From contig NZ_LSJI01000096.1 in NCBI RefSeq assembly GCF_001557235.1, positions 1 through 40,319 of the forward strand: a stretch of DNA of 40,319 nucleotides. The letters run 5' to 3'. Shown here one piece after another: positions 17,325 through 25,277 of the stretch. The first letter of the stretch is position 1. Each line of letters starts with the position of its first letter. The translations under genes were made by a program, and so were the position numbers. A model generated the notes under the pieces. That model had not been told where the DNA came from. It did no database searches and was given only the letters and a program-made list of their open reading frames with translations. The stretch comes from Phenylobacterium sp. CCH9-H3. GTDB taxonomy: Bacteria > Pseudomonadota > Alphaproteobacteria > Caulobacterales > Caulobacteraceae.

Positions 17325-17708
17325 ATGAGATCCCCCACCCCAAACCATGCGTTCGCGAAGAAGCTCCGCGGCGAGCTCAGCTTGCCGGAGAAGCTGATCT
17401 GGGTGCGCGTTCGCCGCCGGGAGCGGGGCCGGCCGGTGTTCCGGCGCCAGCACCCGATCCGGCCGTACGTCCTCGACTTCTACTGCGCACCCGCGCGGCT
17501 CTGCGTCGAGATCGACGGCCAAGGCCACGGTTTCGGAGATCGCCCAGCCCGCGACGACCGGCGCGACGCGTTCCTCGCAGCGGCCGGAATCGAGGTGGTG
17601 CGAATCCCGGCCTCCACCGTGCTCGACGATCCCGAAGCGGTCGTCGAATGGATGTGGCAGATGGCGCGCGAACGGCTGGCGAAGCTGCCTCACGCCCCCT
17701 CCGTCTGA
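17325..17708 (+). CDS. DUF559 protein (Vsr/MutH-like nuclease fold) inside a repeat-bounded unit
   Basis: A 127-residue protein with the DUF559 pattern: LPEKLIW (20-26), F-RRQHPI (39-45), YVLDFYC (48-54), VEIDGQGH (61-68) and a final strand GIEVVRIP. E22, D51, E62 and H68 occupy positions expected for a PD-(D/E)xK/Vsr-like active site; family members are thought to be endonucleases, but no substrate is established. The last residues (LPHAPSV) and the stop codon are encoded by the right-hand repeat, so gene and repeat are joined. The start is 21 bases after the left repeat. The gene fills the gap between two convergent host genes, suggesting insertion as a unit. Confidence 0.88.
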   Translation: MRSPTPNHAFAKKLRGELSLPEKLIWVRVRRRERGRPVFRRQHPIRPYVLDFYCAPARLCVEIDGQGHGFGDRPARDDRRDAFLAAAGIEVVRIPASTVLDDPEAVVEWMWQMARERLAKLPHAPSV

Positions 17709-17828
17709 CGGCTACGCCGCCAGCCACCTCCCCCGCTACGCAGGGGAGGAGCCAGCGCGAACTCACTCGCTCCTCCCCCGTGGAACGGGGGAGGTGGATC
17801 GTCGCGGAGCGGCGAGACGGAGGGGGCG
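17693..17828. repeat. Palindromic repeat copy B, right of the DUF559 gene
   Basis: A 136-bp element built like copy A: the same 13-base outer arms (17693-17705, 17816-17828) and 12-base inner arms (17724-17735, 17786-17797) with different spacer sequence. It overlaps the end of the DUF559 reading frame and finishes 19 bases before the stop of the convergent ABC transporter gene. Its right 43 bases are the inverted match of the left end of copy A. Confidence 0.85.
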
Positions 17829-17846
17829 CCAAAGGCGCAAAAAACC

Positions 17847-19637
17847 CTAAGCCACCCCCTCCGTCACTGCATGCAGTCGGGCATAGGCCCCGCCCTTCTG
17901 CACCAGCTCCGCATGCCGGCCTTCCTCGACGATGCGGCCCTGGTCGAACACCAGGATCCGGTCGGCGCCGCGGATGGTCGACAGCCGGTGGGCGATGACG
18001 ATGGTCGTCCGCCCGGCCATCAGTTCCTCGGTCGCCGCCTGCACCTGGCGCTCGGTCTCCACGTCCAGCGACGAGGTGGCTTCGTCCAGCACCAGGATTG
18101 GCGCGTCGGCCAGGAAGGCGCGGGCGATGGCCACCCGCTGCCGCTCGCCCCCCGACAGCTTCACGCCGCGCTCGCCGACCAGGGTGTCGTAGCCCTTGGG
18201 CAGCCGGCGGATGAAGTCGTCCGCCCGCGCCCGCTTCGCCGCCAGCGCGATCTCCTCCAGCGTCGCCTCGGGCCGGGCGTAGGCGATGTTCTCGGCGATC
18301 GTCCGGTGGAACAGGGCCGGGTCCTGGGGCACCACGGCGATGGCCCGCCGCAGCGACCCCTGGGTCACCTTCGAGATGTCCTGGCCGTCGATCAGGATGC
18401 GCCCGCCGTTCACGTCGTACAGCCGCTGCAGCAGCTTCACGAAGGTCGACTTGCCGGAGCCCGTCGGCCCGACCAGGGCCACACGCTCGCCGGGGGCGAT
18501 GATCAGGGTGAAGTCGCGATAGAGCGGCTCCTCCGCCGACTTGTAGCGGAAGGTCACCCGGTCGAAGGCGATCTCGCCCAGCTCGCCGCGGAACGGCGGC
18601 GCGGCGGCGGCGTCGGGCACCTGCAGGTCCGCCACCGCGAAGGCGGCCACGTCCTCCACGTCGTCCAGGCCCTTCTGCATCATGCGGATGTTCTCGCCGA
18701 TGTTGCGCAGGTAGCCGCTCATCAGCAGGAACGAGGTGACCGCGAAGGCCACGTCGCCCGCGCTCGCCTCGCCGCGCGCCCACAGGCGGATCAATAGGCC
18801 GGACAGGCCCGCCTGCAGCACCACCAGGATCATGTTCTGGACCAGCCAGACGTCGATGAAGCGGGTCCAGGTGATCAGGGTGGCCTTGCGCCAGGTGCTG
18901 GTGATGTCGCCGATCCGCGCCTCTTCCCGGGGCTCGGCGCCGAAGGCCTTCACCGTGGGGTTGGCCGAGATGGAATCCGCCAGCGCCCCGCCGATCCGGG
19001 TGTCCAGCGCCACCGACTTCAGGTTCGCCGGCCGGACGTACTTCACCGTCAGCAGCAGGTTCGAGGCGATGTACAGCACCACCACGGCCATGGAGAACAG
19101 CCCGACCATGGGCCAGCGCACGACCATGGTCGCCGACAGGCCCAGCAGCACCACCAGCGCGGGGCCCAGCCACAGCACCACCGCGTCCGAGACCATGTCG
19201 TAGCCCCACATGGCGCGCGACAGCTTGCGCACCGTGGAGCCGGCGAAGTGGTCGGCATGCCAGTCGGCCGAGAAGGCCTGCACCCGCTGGAAGCCCTCGT
19301 CGGTCATCTCCTTCATGTTGTGCGCGGCCATGGGGTTCCAGAACCGGAAGGCCAGGTTCCGCACCAGGGAGAAGGCCAGGTAGACGCCCACGAACACGGC
19401 CCAGGCGGTCCAGGCCGCGGGCGGCTCGCGCGGCGTGGCCGCCACCACGTCCACCAGCCGGCCCGCCGCCCAAGGCAGCATCAGGTCGAAGACGATGGCG
19501 ACCAGCATCAGGCCGACCGCCGCCCAGAACAGCACGGGCCGGCGCAGCCAGAAGCCGCCGATGAACGTCAGGACCTGTCGGTTGGACAGGACCCTCTTGG
19601 TCTTGATCTCTTCGTCGTCTTCGTAGTGCTCGGTCAT
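17847..19637 (-). CDS. ABC transporter, fused membrane and ATPase domains (exporter type)
   Basis: Half-transporter of 596 residues that should work as a dimer in the inner membrane. Six membrane helices occupy about residues 30-330. The ATPase domain shows Walker A GPTGSGKST near 388-396, signature LSGGERQRVAIARAF near 494-508, Walker B ILVLDEATSSLD near 512-523 and the switch histidine in IAHRLSTI near 548. The N-terminus is acidic (MTEHYEDDEEIKTKR). It is an MdlB/MsbA-like exporter; lipid, drug or peptide cargo cannot be decided. It has no partner gene: downstream is the DUF559 unit and upstream a 382-base divergent region before ubiA. Confidence 0.92.
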   Translation of the reverse strand: MTEHYEDDEEIKTKRVLSNRQVLTFIGGFWLRRPVLFWAAVGLMLVAIVFDLMLPWAAGRLVDVVAATPREPPAAWTAWAVFVGVYLAFSLVRNLAFRFWNPMAAHNMKEMTDEGFQRVQAFSADWHADHFAGSTVRKLSRAMWGYDMVSDAVVLWLGPALVVLLGLSATMVVRWPMVGLFSMAVVVLYIASNLLLTVKYVRPANLKSVALDTRIGGALADSISANPTVKAFGAEPREEARIGDITSTWRKATLITWTRFIDVWLVQNMILVVLQAGLSGLLIRLWARGEASAGDVAFAVTSFLLMSGYLRNIGENIRMMQKGLDDVEDVAAFAVADLQVPDAAAAPPFRGELGEIAFDRVTFRYKSAEEPLYRDFTLIIAPGERVALVGPTGSGKSTFVKLLQRLYDVNGGRILIDGQDISKVTQGSLRRAIAVVPQDPALFHRTIAENIAYARPEATLEEIALAAKRARADDFIRRLPKGYDTLVGERGVKLSGGERQRVAIARAFLADAPILVLDEATSSLDVETERQVQAATEELMAGRTTIVIAHRLSTIRGADRILVFDQGRIVEEGRHAELVQKGGAYARLHAVTEGVA

Positions 19638-20019
19638 GGCGAGGTCTCGAAAGCAGGCGCCGGGACCGGGCTCCGCTGGCGGAGCGCGCGCAGGTCCGGC
19701 GCGATCAGGGCATGGGCATTGGCGGGGCGTGCGAGCGGAGAGGCTCGGAGGGCCGCGGGCGCGCGGTATCGCTTCGCGTCGGCGCGAGCCGGGACGGGAA
19801 GCGGATCGGGCGACTTAACGGTGCGGCGGCGGCCCGAAGCGTTTGCGGAAGGCAATCGTTGCGACAGCTGTCATTCTGACCGACCTCCCTCAAGAGCTTC
19901 GAAGGCCCGGAAGCTAGGCGGGCGTTCGAAGAGGGTCAAGGAACCGCAGACCGATGGTTAACGAGGCGGGGCGCCAGCGGCATTTCGGCAACACCGCAGT
20001 CTCTGCTAAGCCCGCCGCG
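19638..20019. other. 382-base divergent intergenic region between the ABC transporter and ubiA
   Basis: This is the only stretch over 300 bases without a confident gene. It must hold the promoters of both flanking genes. I see one small minus-strand reading frame with a good ribosome site (19815-19874) and a GCTAAGCC element at 20005-20012, eight bases before the ubiA ATG, resembling a Caulobacter -10. Other open frames here lack a ribosome site and look like composition effects. Confidence 0.5.
19815..19874 (-). CDS. Possible 19-residue leader or micro-peptide
   Basis: ATG at 19874 is preceded by GAGGGAGG at a nine-base spacing and encodes MTAVATIAFRKRFGPPPHR before TAA. It lies 177 bases upstream of the ABC transporter on the same strand. 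The strong ribosome site is the only support; the basic, proline-ending peptide matches nothing I recognise. It may be a regulatory leader or a chance frame. Confidence 0.25.
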   Translation of the reverse strand: MTAVATIAFRKRFGPPPHR

Positions 20020-20937
20020 ATGACCGAGAGCGCCCCCCTGCCCGACGCCGCGCCCACGAACTGGGTGGACCGGCATGCGCCGGCGGGGCTGCGGCCGTGG
20101 CTGAAGCTGGGGCGGTTCGACCGGCCGGCGGGGATCTGGCTCCTGATGCTGCCCGGCTGGCAGGGGATCGCCCTGGCCGGCGCCGTGCGCGGCCAGTGGC
20201 CGGACCCGTGGCTGCTGGTCCTCTTCTTCCTGGGGGCGGCCCTGATGCGGGCGGCGGGCTGCGCCTACAACGACATCGTCGACCGCGACATCGACGCCAA
20301 GGTCGCCCGCACCGCCGGCCGGCCGATCCCCTCCGGCCAGATCACGGTGAAGCAGGCCTGGGCCTTCGTGATCGGCTGCAGCCTGGTCTCGTTCCTGATC
20401 CTGGTCAGCCTGCCGCCGCTGGCCATCGCCCTGGGCGTGGCGTCCCTGGCGCTGGTGGCGGCCTATCCGTTCATGAAGCGGATCACCTGGTGGCCGCAGG
20501 CGTGGCTGGGGCTGACGTTCAACTGGGGCGCCCTGCTGGGCTACGCCGCGGCGGCCGGCGAGATCTCGGCCCCGGCCCTGCTGCTGTACGCCTCGGGGAT
20601 CGCGTGGACCCTGGGCTACGACACCATCTACGCGATCCAGGACCTCGAGGACGACGCCCTGGCCGGCGTCAAATCCTCCGCCCGGCGCCTGGGCGATCGC
20701 GCCCCCCGCGCCGTGGCGGCGTTCTACCTGGCGGCCATCGCCCTGGCGTTCGCGGCGGGGATCCTGGGGCGGCTGGGGCCCGGCTTTCCGATCCTGCTGC
20801 TGGCCTTCGCCGTCCACCTGGGCCTGCAGGCGCGGCGGGTGCGCGTCGACGATCCGGCGCTGGCGCTGCGCCTGTTCAAGTCCAACGCCTGGGCGGGACT
20901 AATCCTGGCCGCGGCGCTGGCCGCCGGGTCCTTCTAG
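20020..20937 (+). CDS. ubiA: 4-hydroxybenzoate polyprenyltransferase UbiA
   Basis: Attaches the polyprenyl tail to 4-hydroxybenzoate in ubiquinone synthesis at the inner membrane. The 305-residue product (start at MTESAPLPD) has the two Asp-rich motifs: N84-D-I-V-D88-R-D-I-D92 followed by RTAGRPIPSG, and D201-T-I-Y-A-I-Q-D208-L-E-D-D212. About eight membrane helices are visible. An in-frame ATG at 19954 would add 22 residues, but they lack family similarity, so 20020 is preferred. The stop TAG shares the palindrome CTAG with a small gene on the other strand. Confidence 0.94.
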   Translation: MTESAPLPDAAPTNWVDRHAPAGLRPWLKLGRFDRPAGIWLLMLPGWQGIALAGAVRGQWPDPWLLVLFFLGAALMRAAGCAYNDIVDRDIDAKVARTAGRPIPSGQITVKQAWAFVIGCSLVSFLILVSLPPLAIALGVASLALVAAYPFMKRITWWPQAWLGLTFNWGALLGYAAAAGEISAPALLLYASGIAWTLGYDTIYAIQDLEDDALAGVKSSARRLGDRAPRAVAAFYLAAIALAFAAGILGRLGPGFPILLLAFAVHLGLQARRVRVDDPALALRLFKSNAWAGLILAAALAAGSF

Positions 20938-21065
20938 CCCTTCTTCGCCTTCTCCGCCGCCCAGGCCGGCAGCTTGTGGCGCTTCGGCTTACGGCGGCCC
21001 AACAGCGCGGCCAGCCCGCCGCCCGGCGCGCTCTTCTTGCCCAGGATCGTCTCGATCAAACTCAT
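20934..21065 (-). CDS. Small basic protein, 43 residues, unknown function
   Basis: The frame encodes a protein starting MSLIETILGKK with a GGGLAALLGRRKPKRHK centre and ending AAEKAKKG. It is strongly positively charged, with a short amphipathic start and a basic patch. GGTGGG lies just upstream of the ATG at 21063-21065, and its stop overlaps the ubiA stop through a shared CTAG, the same tight convergent arrangement used by other gene pairs here. I do not recognise a family. RNA, ribosome or membrane-surface binding would fit the charge but is speculation. Confidence 0.5.
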   Translation of the reverse strand: MSLIETILGKKSAPGGGLAALLGRRKPKRHKLPAWAAEKAKKG

Positions 21066-21208
21066 CGGTCCCACCACGAAATCACGTGCGGGCAGGCTTG
21101 CGCCCCGACTGTGGCGGACCTGTTACCGCGGGGTGCGACCGATGCACCAATCGCGGGTGACAAAAGCGCGCAGGTTGCATCCTCCGAACGCCGGCGTCCG
21201 TGCCGCCG

Positions 21209-21237
21209 TTGACCCGTTCTCTTGTATGGCATACAAA
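21209..21237 (+). promoter_or_regulatory. Promoter and palindromic operator of the TetR-desaturase operon
   Basis: TTGACC (21209-21214), a 17-base spacer and TACAAA (21232-21237) form a good promoter. The perfect palindrome TTGTATG-G-CATACAA (21222-21236) covers the -10, so a bound regulator would block transcription. The first transcribed base would fall at about 21244, the A of the ATG. Confidence 0.65.
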
Positions 21238-21243
21238 CAAGTC

Positions 21244-21879
21244 ATGGCGGACGTGCGATCCCTGGCCCAGGCGCGCTCCCTGCGGGAGCCCGGCAAGCGC
21301 ATGCGTTCGCGGCTGCTGGACGCGGCGGTGGAGCTGTTCAAGGCCAAGGGCCTGGGCGGCGTGGCGGTGGCCGAGATCGCCGCCGCGGCGGACGCCTATC
21401 CCAGCCAGGTCACCTACTACTTCCGCACCAAGCAGGCCCTGTTCGTCGAGGCCGCCTGCCGCGAGGTGCTGTACGTGGCCCGCCAGGCCGAGGCCGCCGC
21501 GGCTGGCGCTCGCACCGGCTCGGACTACAACGGCCGGCTCGTCGAGACCGTGATCGGCTCCCCGGGCCTGGCCCTCTTCGTGGAAGCCCTGTCCCTGACC
21601 CGCCGCCGGCAGGACCTCAGCCCTCTCGTCGAGCGCACCTTCGAGCGGCTGCACGCCGAGGGCGACCGGGCCTACGCCCAGGTCCGCGAAAGCCGCGGCT
21701 GGACTTCGGGCGAGGACGCCGCCACCACCGCCCGCCGGTTCTGGACCCTGGCCCTGGGCGTCACCCTTCGCGAGGGCGCCACCGAGGCCACGGTCGCCGA
21801 GGCGGTCGAGGAGATGGTCGCCCTGCTGCCCCACACGCGGGCCGCCCCGAGACCCGCAGCCCAGCCCGGAGACGCCTGA
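21244..21879 (+). CDS. TetR family transcriptional regulator (desaturase-linked)
   Basis: The 211-residue product has an N-terminal DNA-binding domain: RSRLLDAAVELFKAKGLGG, then the helix-turn-helix VAEIAAAADAYPSQVTYYFRTKQAL, typical of TetR. The rest is an all-helical ligand domain. Two starts are possible; 21244 is preferred because the alternative at 21226 lies inside the operator palindrome, while transcription from the upstream promoter should begin at 21244, giving a leaderless message. It overlaps the desaturase gene by one base (TGATG), so it probably controls itself and the desaturase, perhaps in response to fatty acyl-CoA as known for desaturase-linked TetR proteins such as DesT. 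Confidence 0.88.
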   Translation: MADVRSLAQARSLREPGKRMRSRLLDAAVELFKAKGLGGVAVAEIAAAADAYPSQVTYYFRTKQALFVEAACREVLYVARQAEAAAAGARTGSDYNGRLVETVIGSPGLALFVEALSLTRRRQDLSPLVERTFERLHAEGDRAYAQVRESRGWTSGEDAATTARRFWTLALGVTLREGATEATVAEAVEEMVALLPHTRAAPRPAAQPGDA

Positions 21880-22871
21880 TGGCCGCCGCCGCCCGTGTCG
21901 CCCCCAAGGACTATTTCACCCCGCAGGAATGGAGCCCCCTCGCGACGAAGTCGTCGTGGAAAGGCCCGGCCCTGATCGCCCATGCCTGGATCGTCATCGG
22001 CCTGGCCGCCGCCATGGCCATGGCGTTCCCGATCACCATCCCCCTGGCCGTGATGATCATCGGCGCCCGCCAGCTCGGCCTCGCCATCCTGATGCACGAC
22101 GCCGCCCATGGAGCCCTGCACCCCAACCTGAAAGCCAACGACTGGCTGGCCGACAACCTCACGCCCGGCGGCCTCGTCGCCTACCGAACCTACCACCTGG
22201 GCCACCACAAGTACGCGCAGCAGGCCGAGGACCCGGACCTGGGGCTCTCGGCGCCGTTCCCGATCACGCGGCTGTCCCTGCGCCGCAAGATCGTCCGCGA
22301 TCTGACCGGCCAGACCTATTACAAGCAGCGCTGGGCGGGCCTGGTGAAACGCCTGCGGGAACGCAAGGCCGGCGAGCCCCTGTGGCCGATCCTCAAGGAC
22401 GCGGCCGTCGCGCGGAAGCGCTTCCTCATCGGCATGGTCGTGACCGTGGCCGCGACCGCCCCGTTCGGGTTCTGGTGGGCCTGGCCGGTGCTGTGGCTGC
22501 TGCCCCAGGCCACCTGGCTGCCGATGATCACGCGCCTGCGCAACATCGCCGAGCACGCCTGCATCGCCAAGGACGAGCCCGACCCGCTGCGCCACGCCCG
22601 CACCACCCACGCCAACCTGCTGGAGCGGGCGTTCCTGGCGCCCTACTGGGTCAACTACCACTGCGAGCACCACATGTTCATGCATGTGCCCTGCTACAAC
22701 CTGCCCCGCGCCCACCGCCTCTTGAAGGCCAAGGGCGTCCTGCCCCGCATGCTGACGGCGCCGGGCTATCTCGACGTGCTGCGCCAGGCCTCCTCCCGGC
22801 CCGCCACGCAGGACCGCGGCGGCAACCCGACGCCCGAAGACCGCGGCGTCGTGAAGGCCGTCATCCAGTAA
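21879..22871 (+). CDS. Membrane fatty acid desaturase
   Basis: Di-iron integral membrane enzyme that introduces double bonds into fatty acyl chains. The 330-residue product has the three histidine boxes: H73-DAA-H77, H106-LG-H109-H110 and H261-CE-H264-H265, and about four membrane helices around them. The start ATG overlaps the stop of the TetR gene (TGATG). Being in one operon with its probable regulator points to control of membrane fluidity. A hydroxylase or sphingolipid-type role is possible since the histidine boxes are shared. The end overlaps the convergent MmcQ/YjbR gene by 11 bases. Confidence 0.88.
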   Translation: MAAAARVAPKDYFTPQEWSPLATKSSWKGPALIAHAWIVIGLAAAMAMAFPITIPLAVMIIGARQLGLAILMHDAAHGALHPNLKANDWLADNLTPGGLVAYRTYHLGHHKYAQQAEDPDLGLSAPFPITRLSLRRKIVRDLTGQTYYKQRWAGLVKRLRERKAGEPLWPILKDAAVARKRFLIGMVVTVAATAPFGFWWAWPVLWLLPQATWLPMITRLRNIAEHACIAKDEPDPLRHARTTHANLLERAFLAPYWVNYHCEHHMFMHVPCYNLPRAHRLLKAKGVLPRMLTAPGYLDVLRQASSRPATQDRGGNPTPEDRGVVKAVIQ

Positions 22872-23223
22872 GGCGGCGCGGCGCCGCCAGCGCCCAGCTG
22901 GATCGCAGGCGCGCCTCCACCAGGTCCCAGTCGGCGTCGTCGGCCAGGCTGATCCCGACCCAGCCCGACGGCCAGAGATAGGCCGGCCGGCTATGGATCT
23001 CCGGGTCGGCCTCGATCAGGAACTCCTGCTCGTCGCGGCCCGTGGTCTTCACGCAGACCACGGTCATGCCGTCGCCGTGATGGTTGTGCCGGAAATAGGC
23101 GAACATCTTGCCGGCCACGGAAAAGGCCGGGATCCCGTGGCTGATCTTCTCGGCGGTCTCCGGGAGAGCCAGGCAGGCCGCTCGCAGGCGGGCTTCGACG
23201 GCGGCGGGATCGGAGCTCAGCAT
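22861..23223 (-). CDS. MmcQ/YjbR family protein (copy 1)
   Basis: A 120-residue member of the MmcQ/YjbR fold family, with the usual pattern LPETAEKISHGIPAFSVAGKMFAYF followed by MTVVCVKTT and the final WVGISLADDADWDLVEARLRSSW. Such proteins resemble DNA-binding CyaY-like folds but no role is proven. It converges on the desaturase with an 11-base overlap and lies 33 bases after the hybrid kinase gene on the same strand, so it may be its last co-transcribed gene. Two more members lie at 27995 and 28339. Confidence 0.82.
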   Translation of the reverse strand: MLSSDPAAVEARLRAACLALPETAEKISHGIPAFSVAGKMFAYFRHNHHGDGMTVVCVKTTGRDEQEFLIEADPEIHSRPAYLWPSGWVGISLADDADWDLVEARLRSSWALAAPRRLTG

Positions 23224-23256
23224 GGGGCCACTCTGACCCCGGCGGGACCTGTATGG

Positions 23257-25155
23257 CTAGGCCGCCCTGACCTCGTAGGCGTCGACCAGGGCCGCGTGCA
23301 GCTCTTCGATCATGATCGGCTTGGGCACGACGCCGTCCATGCCCGCGGCGGCGTATTCGTCCACCTGGGCCGGCATGTGGTTGGCGGTGAGCGCCACGAT
23401 CCGGGTGGGCGGCAGGCCGCGCTCGGCCTCCAGGCGGCGGATGTCGCGCGTGGCGCTGACCCCGTCCCGCACCGGCATCTGGATGTCCATCAGCACCAGG
23501 TCCCACTCGCCGCGGCCCCAGGCCTCCACCGCCGCGCGGCCGTCCGGCACCACCGTCGGATCGACGCCCAGGGCGTTCAGCACCGTACGCACCACGCGCT
23601 GGTTGGTCTCGTTGTCCTCGGCCACCAGGACCCGCAGGTCCGCCACATGGGTTTCCGGGGGTCCCGCCGTGTCCAGAGCCTCGCCGCGCTCCAGCGGCAG
23701 CAGCAGCGTGAAGGTGCTGCCCTGGCCGATCTCGCTCTCGGCGGTCAGGGCGCCGCCCATCAGCTCGACCAGGTTGCGCGCGATCGACAGGCCCAGGCCC
23801 ACGCCGCCGAACCGCCGCGTGGCGCAGCCGTCGCCCTGGGTGAAGGCTTCGAACAGCCGCGGCATCACGTCCGCCGGGATGCCGGGGCCGGTGTCGGCCA
23901 CCGAGATCACCAGGCCGCGCGCTCCGCCCTCGGCCCGGATGCGCACGCTGCCGGCCGCGGTGAACTTCAGGGCGTTGGAGACCAGGTTGTAGATCACCTG
24001 CCGCAACCGCGCCGCATCGCCCAGCCAGAGGCCCCGGCTCGAGCCGTCCAGGTCGATCTCCAGGTCCAGTCCCTTGGACTCCGCCAGGATCGTCGCCGTG
24101 TCGCAGGCCTGGCGGACCACCGCCTCCAGGTCGAACGGTGCGGTCTCCAGCCGCACGCCGCCCTGTTCCATGTCGGCCAGGTCCAGCACGTCGTTCAGCA
24201 CGGTCAGCAGGGCCGAGCCGGAGTTCAAGATCACCTGCACCCGCTCGCGCTGGTCGGGCCGCAGGTCGTCCAGCAGCAGGGCCTGGCTCATCCCCAGCAC
24301 CCCGTTCAGCGGCGTGCGCAGCTCGTGACCCATGTTGGCCAGGAACTGCGACTTCATCACATTGGCCCGCTCGGCCGCGTCCCGGGCGGCGGTCGCCTCG
24401 CCGAGCGCGCCGCGCAGGCTCCGGTCGTAGTCGCCCAGCGCCGCGAGCAGGTTGTTGAAGCCCCGGGTCAGCTGGCCCACCTCGTCCTCGCGGGTGACGG
24501 GCAGGCGGGCGCTGAAGTCCCGCGAGGCGCCGGCCGCCTCCATGCCTTCGCTCAGGGCCCGCAGCGGCGCGAGCGCGCGGCGAGCCAGCCGGCGCGCCAC
24601 CAGGCCCGCGCCCAGGGTCGCCACCAGCGACAGCGCCAGCGCGATGCCGATGTTGGTGATCCGCTCGGTCAGGATCTCGCGGTCGTCGACCCACAGCACG
24701 ATCTCCCCGACCTGCCGGCCGGCCTCGTAGTGCGGCGCGCGCACCTCCAGGCCGTTGGGCCAGAAGCGCGTCTGCGCCTGCTTCACGCCCTTGAAGGCGA
24801 GCCTGGCCTCCTGCTGCGCGGTCTTGCCGATCCGCACGCGCCGGCCGTCGAACTCGTGATAGGTGGCGGCGACGGCGTGCTCGCTGCCGTCGAGCAGGCG
24901 CGAGGCGATCACCATGGCGCCCGCGTCGCCGGCCGCGACGCCCTTGTGGGCGGCGGCGCCGATGTCGTGCGCCAGCCGGACCGACTCGGCGGCCAGTTCC
25001 TCCCGGTCGGCAGCCCAGTTGCGGTACTGGTAGACCGAGAACGCCGCGACCATCGCCGCGATCGTCGAAACCAGGGCGACCGTGACCACGCGGGCCTCCA
25101 GGCCCGCGCCCCGCAGGCCACCGTTCGGCTTCGCCATCCGGCCGCTCGCACGCAT
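23257..25155 (-). CDS. Hybrid sensor histidine kinase with receiver domain
   Basis: A 632-residue membrane kinase. Helix 1 (about 22-44) and helix 2 (about 166-188) bracket a 120-residue periplasmic sensor of unknown ligand. A HAMP segment (189-242), a dimerisation domain with the phospho-histidine H277 in GHELRTPLNG, an ATPase domain (N394 in the N-box, DTGPGIP at 421-427, GVGLGLS at 451-457) and a C-terminal receiver with D557 in LMDIQMP and K612 follow. The receiver implies a phosphorelay through an unlinked phosphotransferase. No output regulator lies beside it. ATG 25155 or 25137 could be the start. Confidence 0.93.
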   Translation of the reverse strand: MRASGRMAKPNGGLRGAGLEARVVTVALVSTIAAMVAAFSVYQYRNWAADREELAAESVRLAHDIGAAAHKGVAAGDAGAMVIASRLLDGSEHAVAATYHEFDGRRVRIGKTAQQEARLAFKGVKQAQTRFWPNGLEVRAPHYEAGRQVGEIVLWVDDREILTERITNIGIALALSLVATLGAGLVARRLARRALAPLRALSEGMEAAGASRDFSARLPVTREDEVGQLTRGFNNLLAALGDYDRSLRGALGEATAARDAAERANVMKSQFLANMGHELRTPLNGVLGMSQALLLDDLRPDQRERVQVILNSGSALLTVLNDVLDLADMEQGGVRLETAPFDLEAVVRQACDTATILAESKGLDLEIDLDGSSRGLWLGDAARLRQVIYNLVSNALKFTAAGSVRIRAEGGARGLVISVADTGPGIPADVMPRLFEAFTQGDGCATRRFGGVGLGLSIARNLVELMGGALTAESEIGQGSTFTLLLPLERGEALDTAGPPETHVADLRVLVAEDNETNQRVVRTVLNALGVDPTVVPDGRAAVEAWGRGEWDLVLMDIQMPVRDGVSATRDIRRLEAERGLPPTRIVALTANHMPAQVDEYAAAGMDGVVPKPIMIEELHAALVDAYEVRAA

Positions 25156-25277
25156 CTTCGCCCGGCCTCCCGGCAGGTTCTTTCTGGAGCTTGACCGTTG
25201 ACGAGGAAATCTTAATCGCCGGCAAATTGTGGGAAACGGCTGTTGCCCATCGTGGGGGATGCGGCGAGGAGTCGCAG

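Noticed and set aside
19634..19893. Minus-strand frames of 73 and 62 codons before the ABC transporter
   Set aside because: They lack ribosome sites and recognisable features, and are rich in Arg, Pro and Ala as expected from composition alone.
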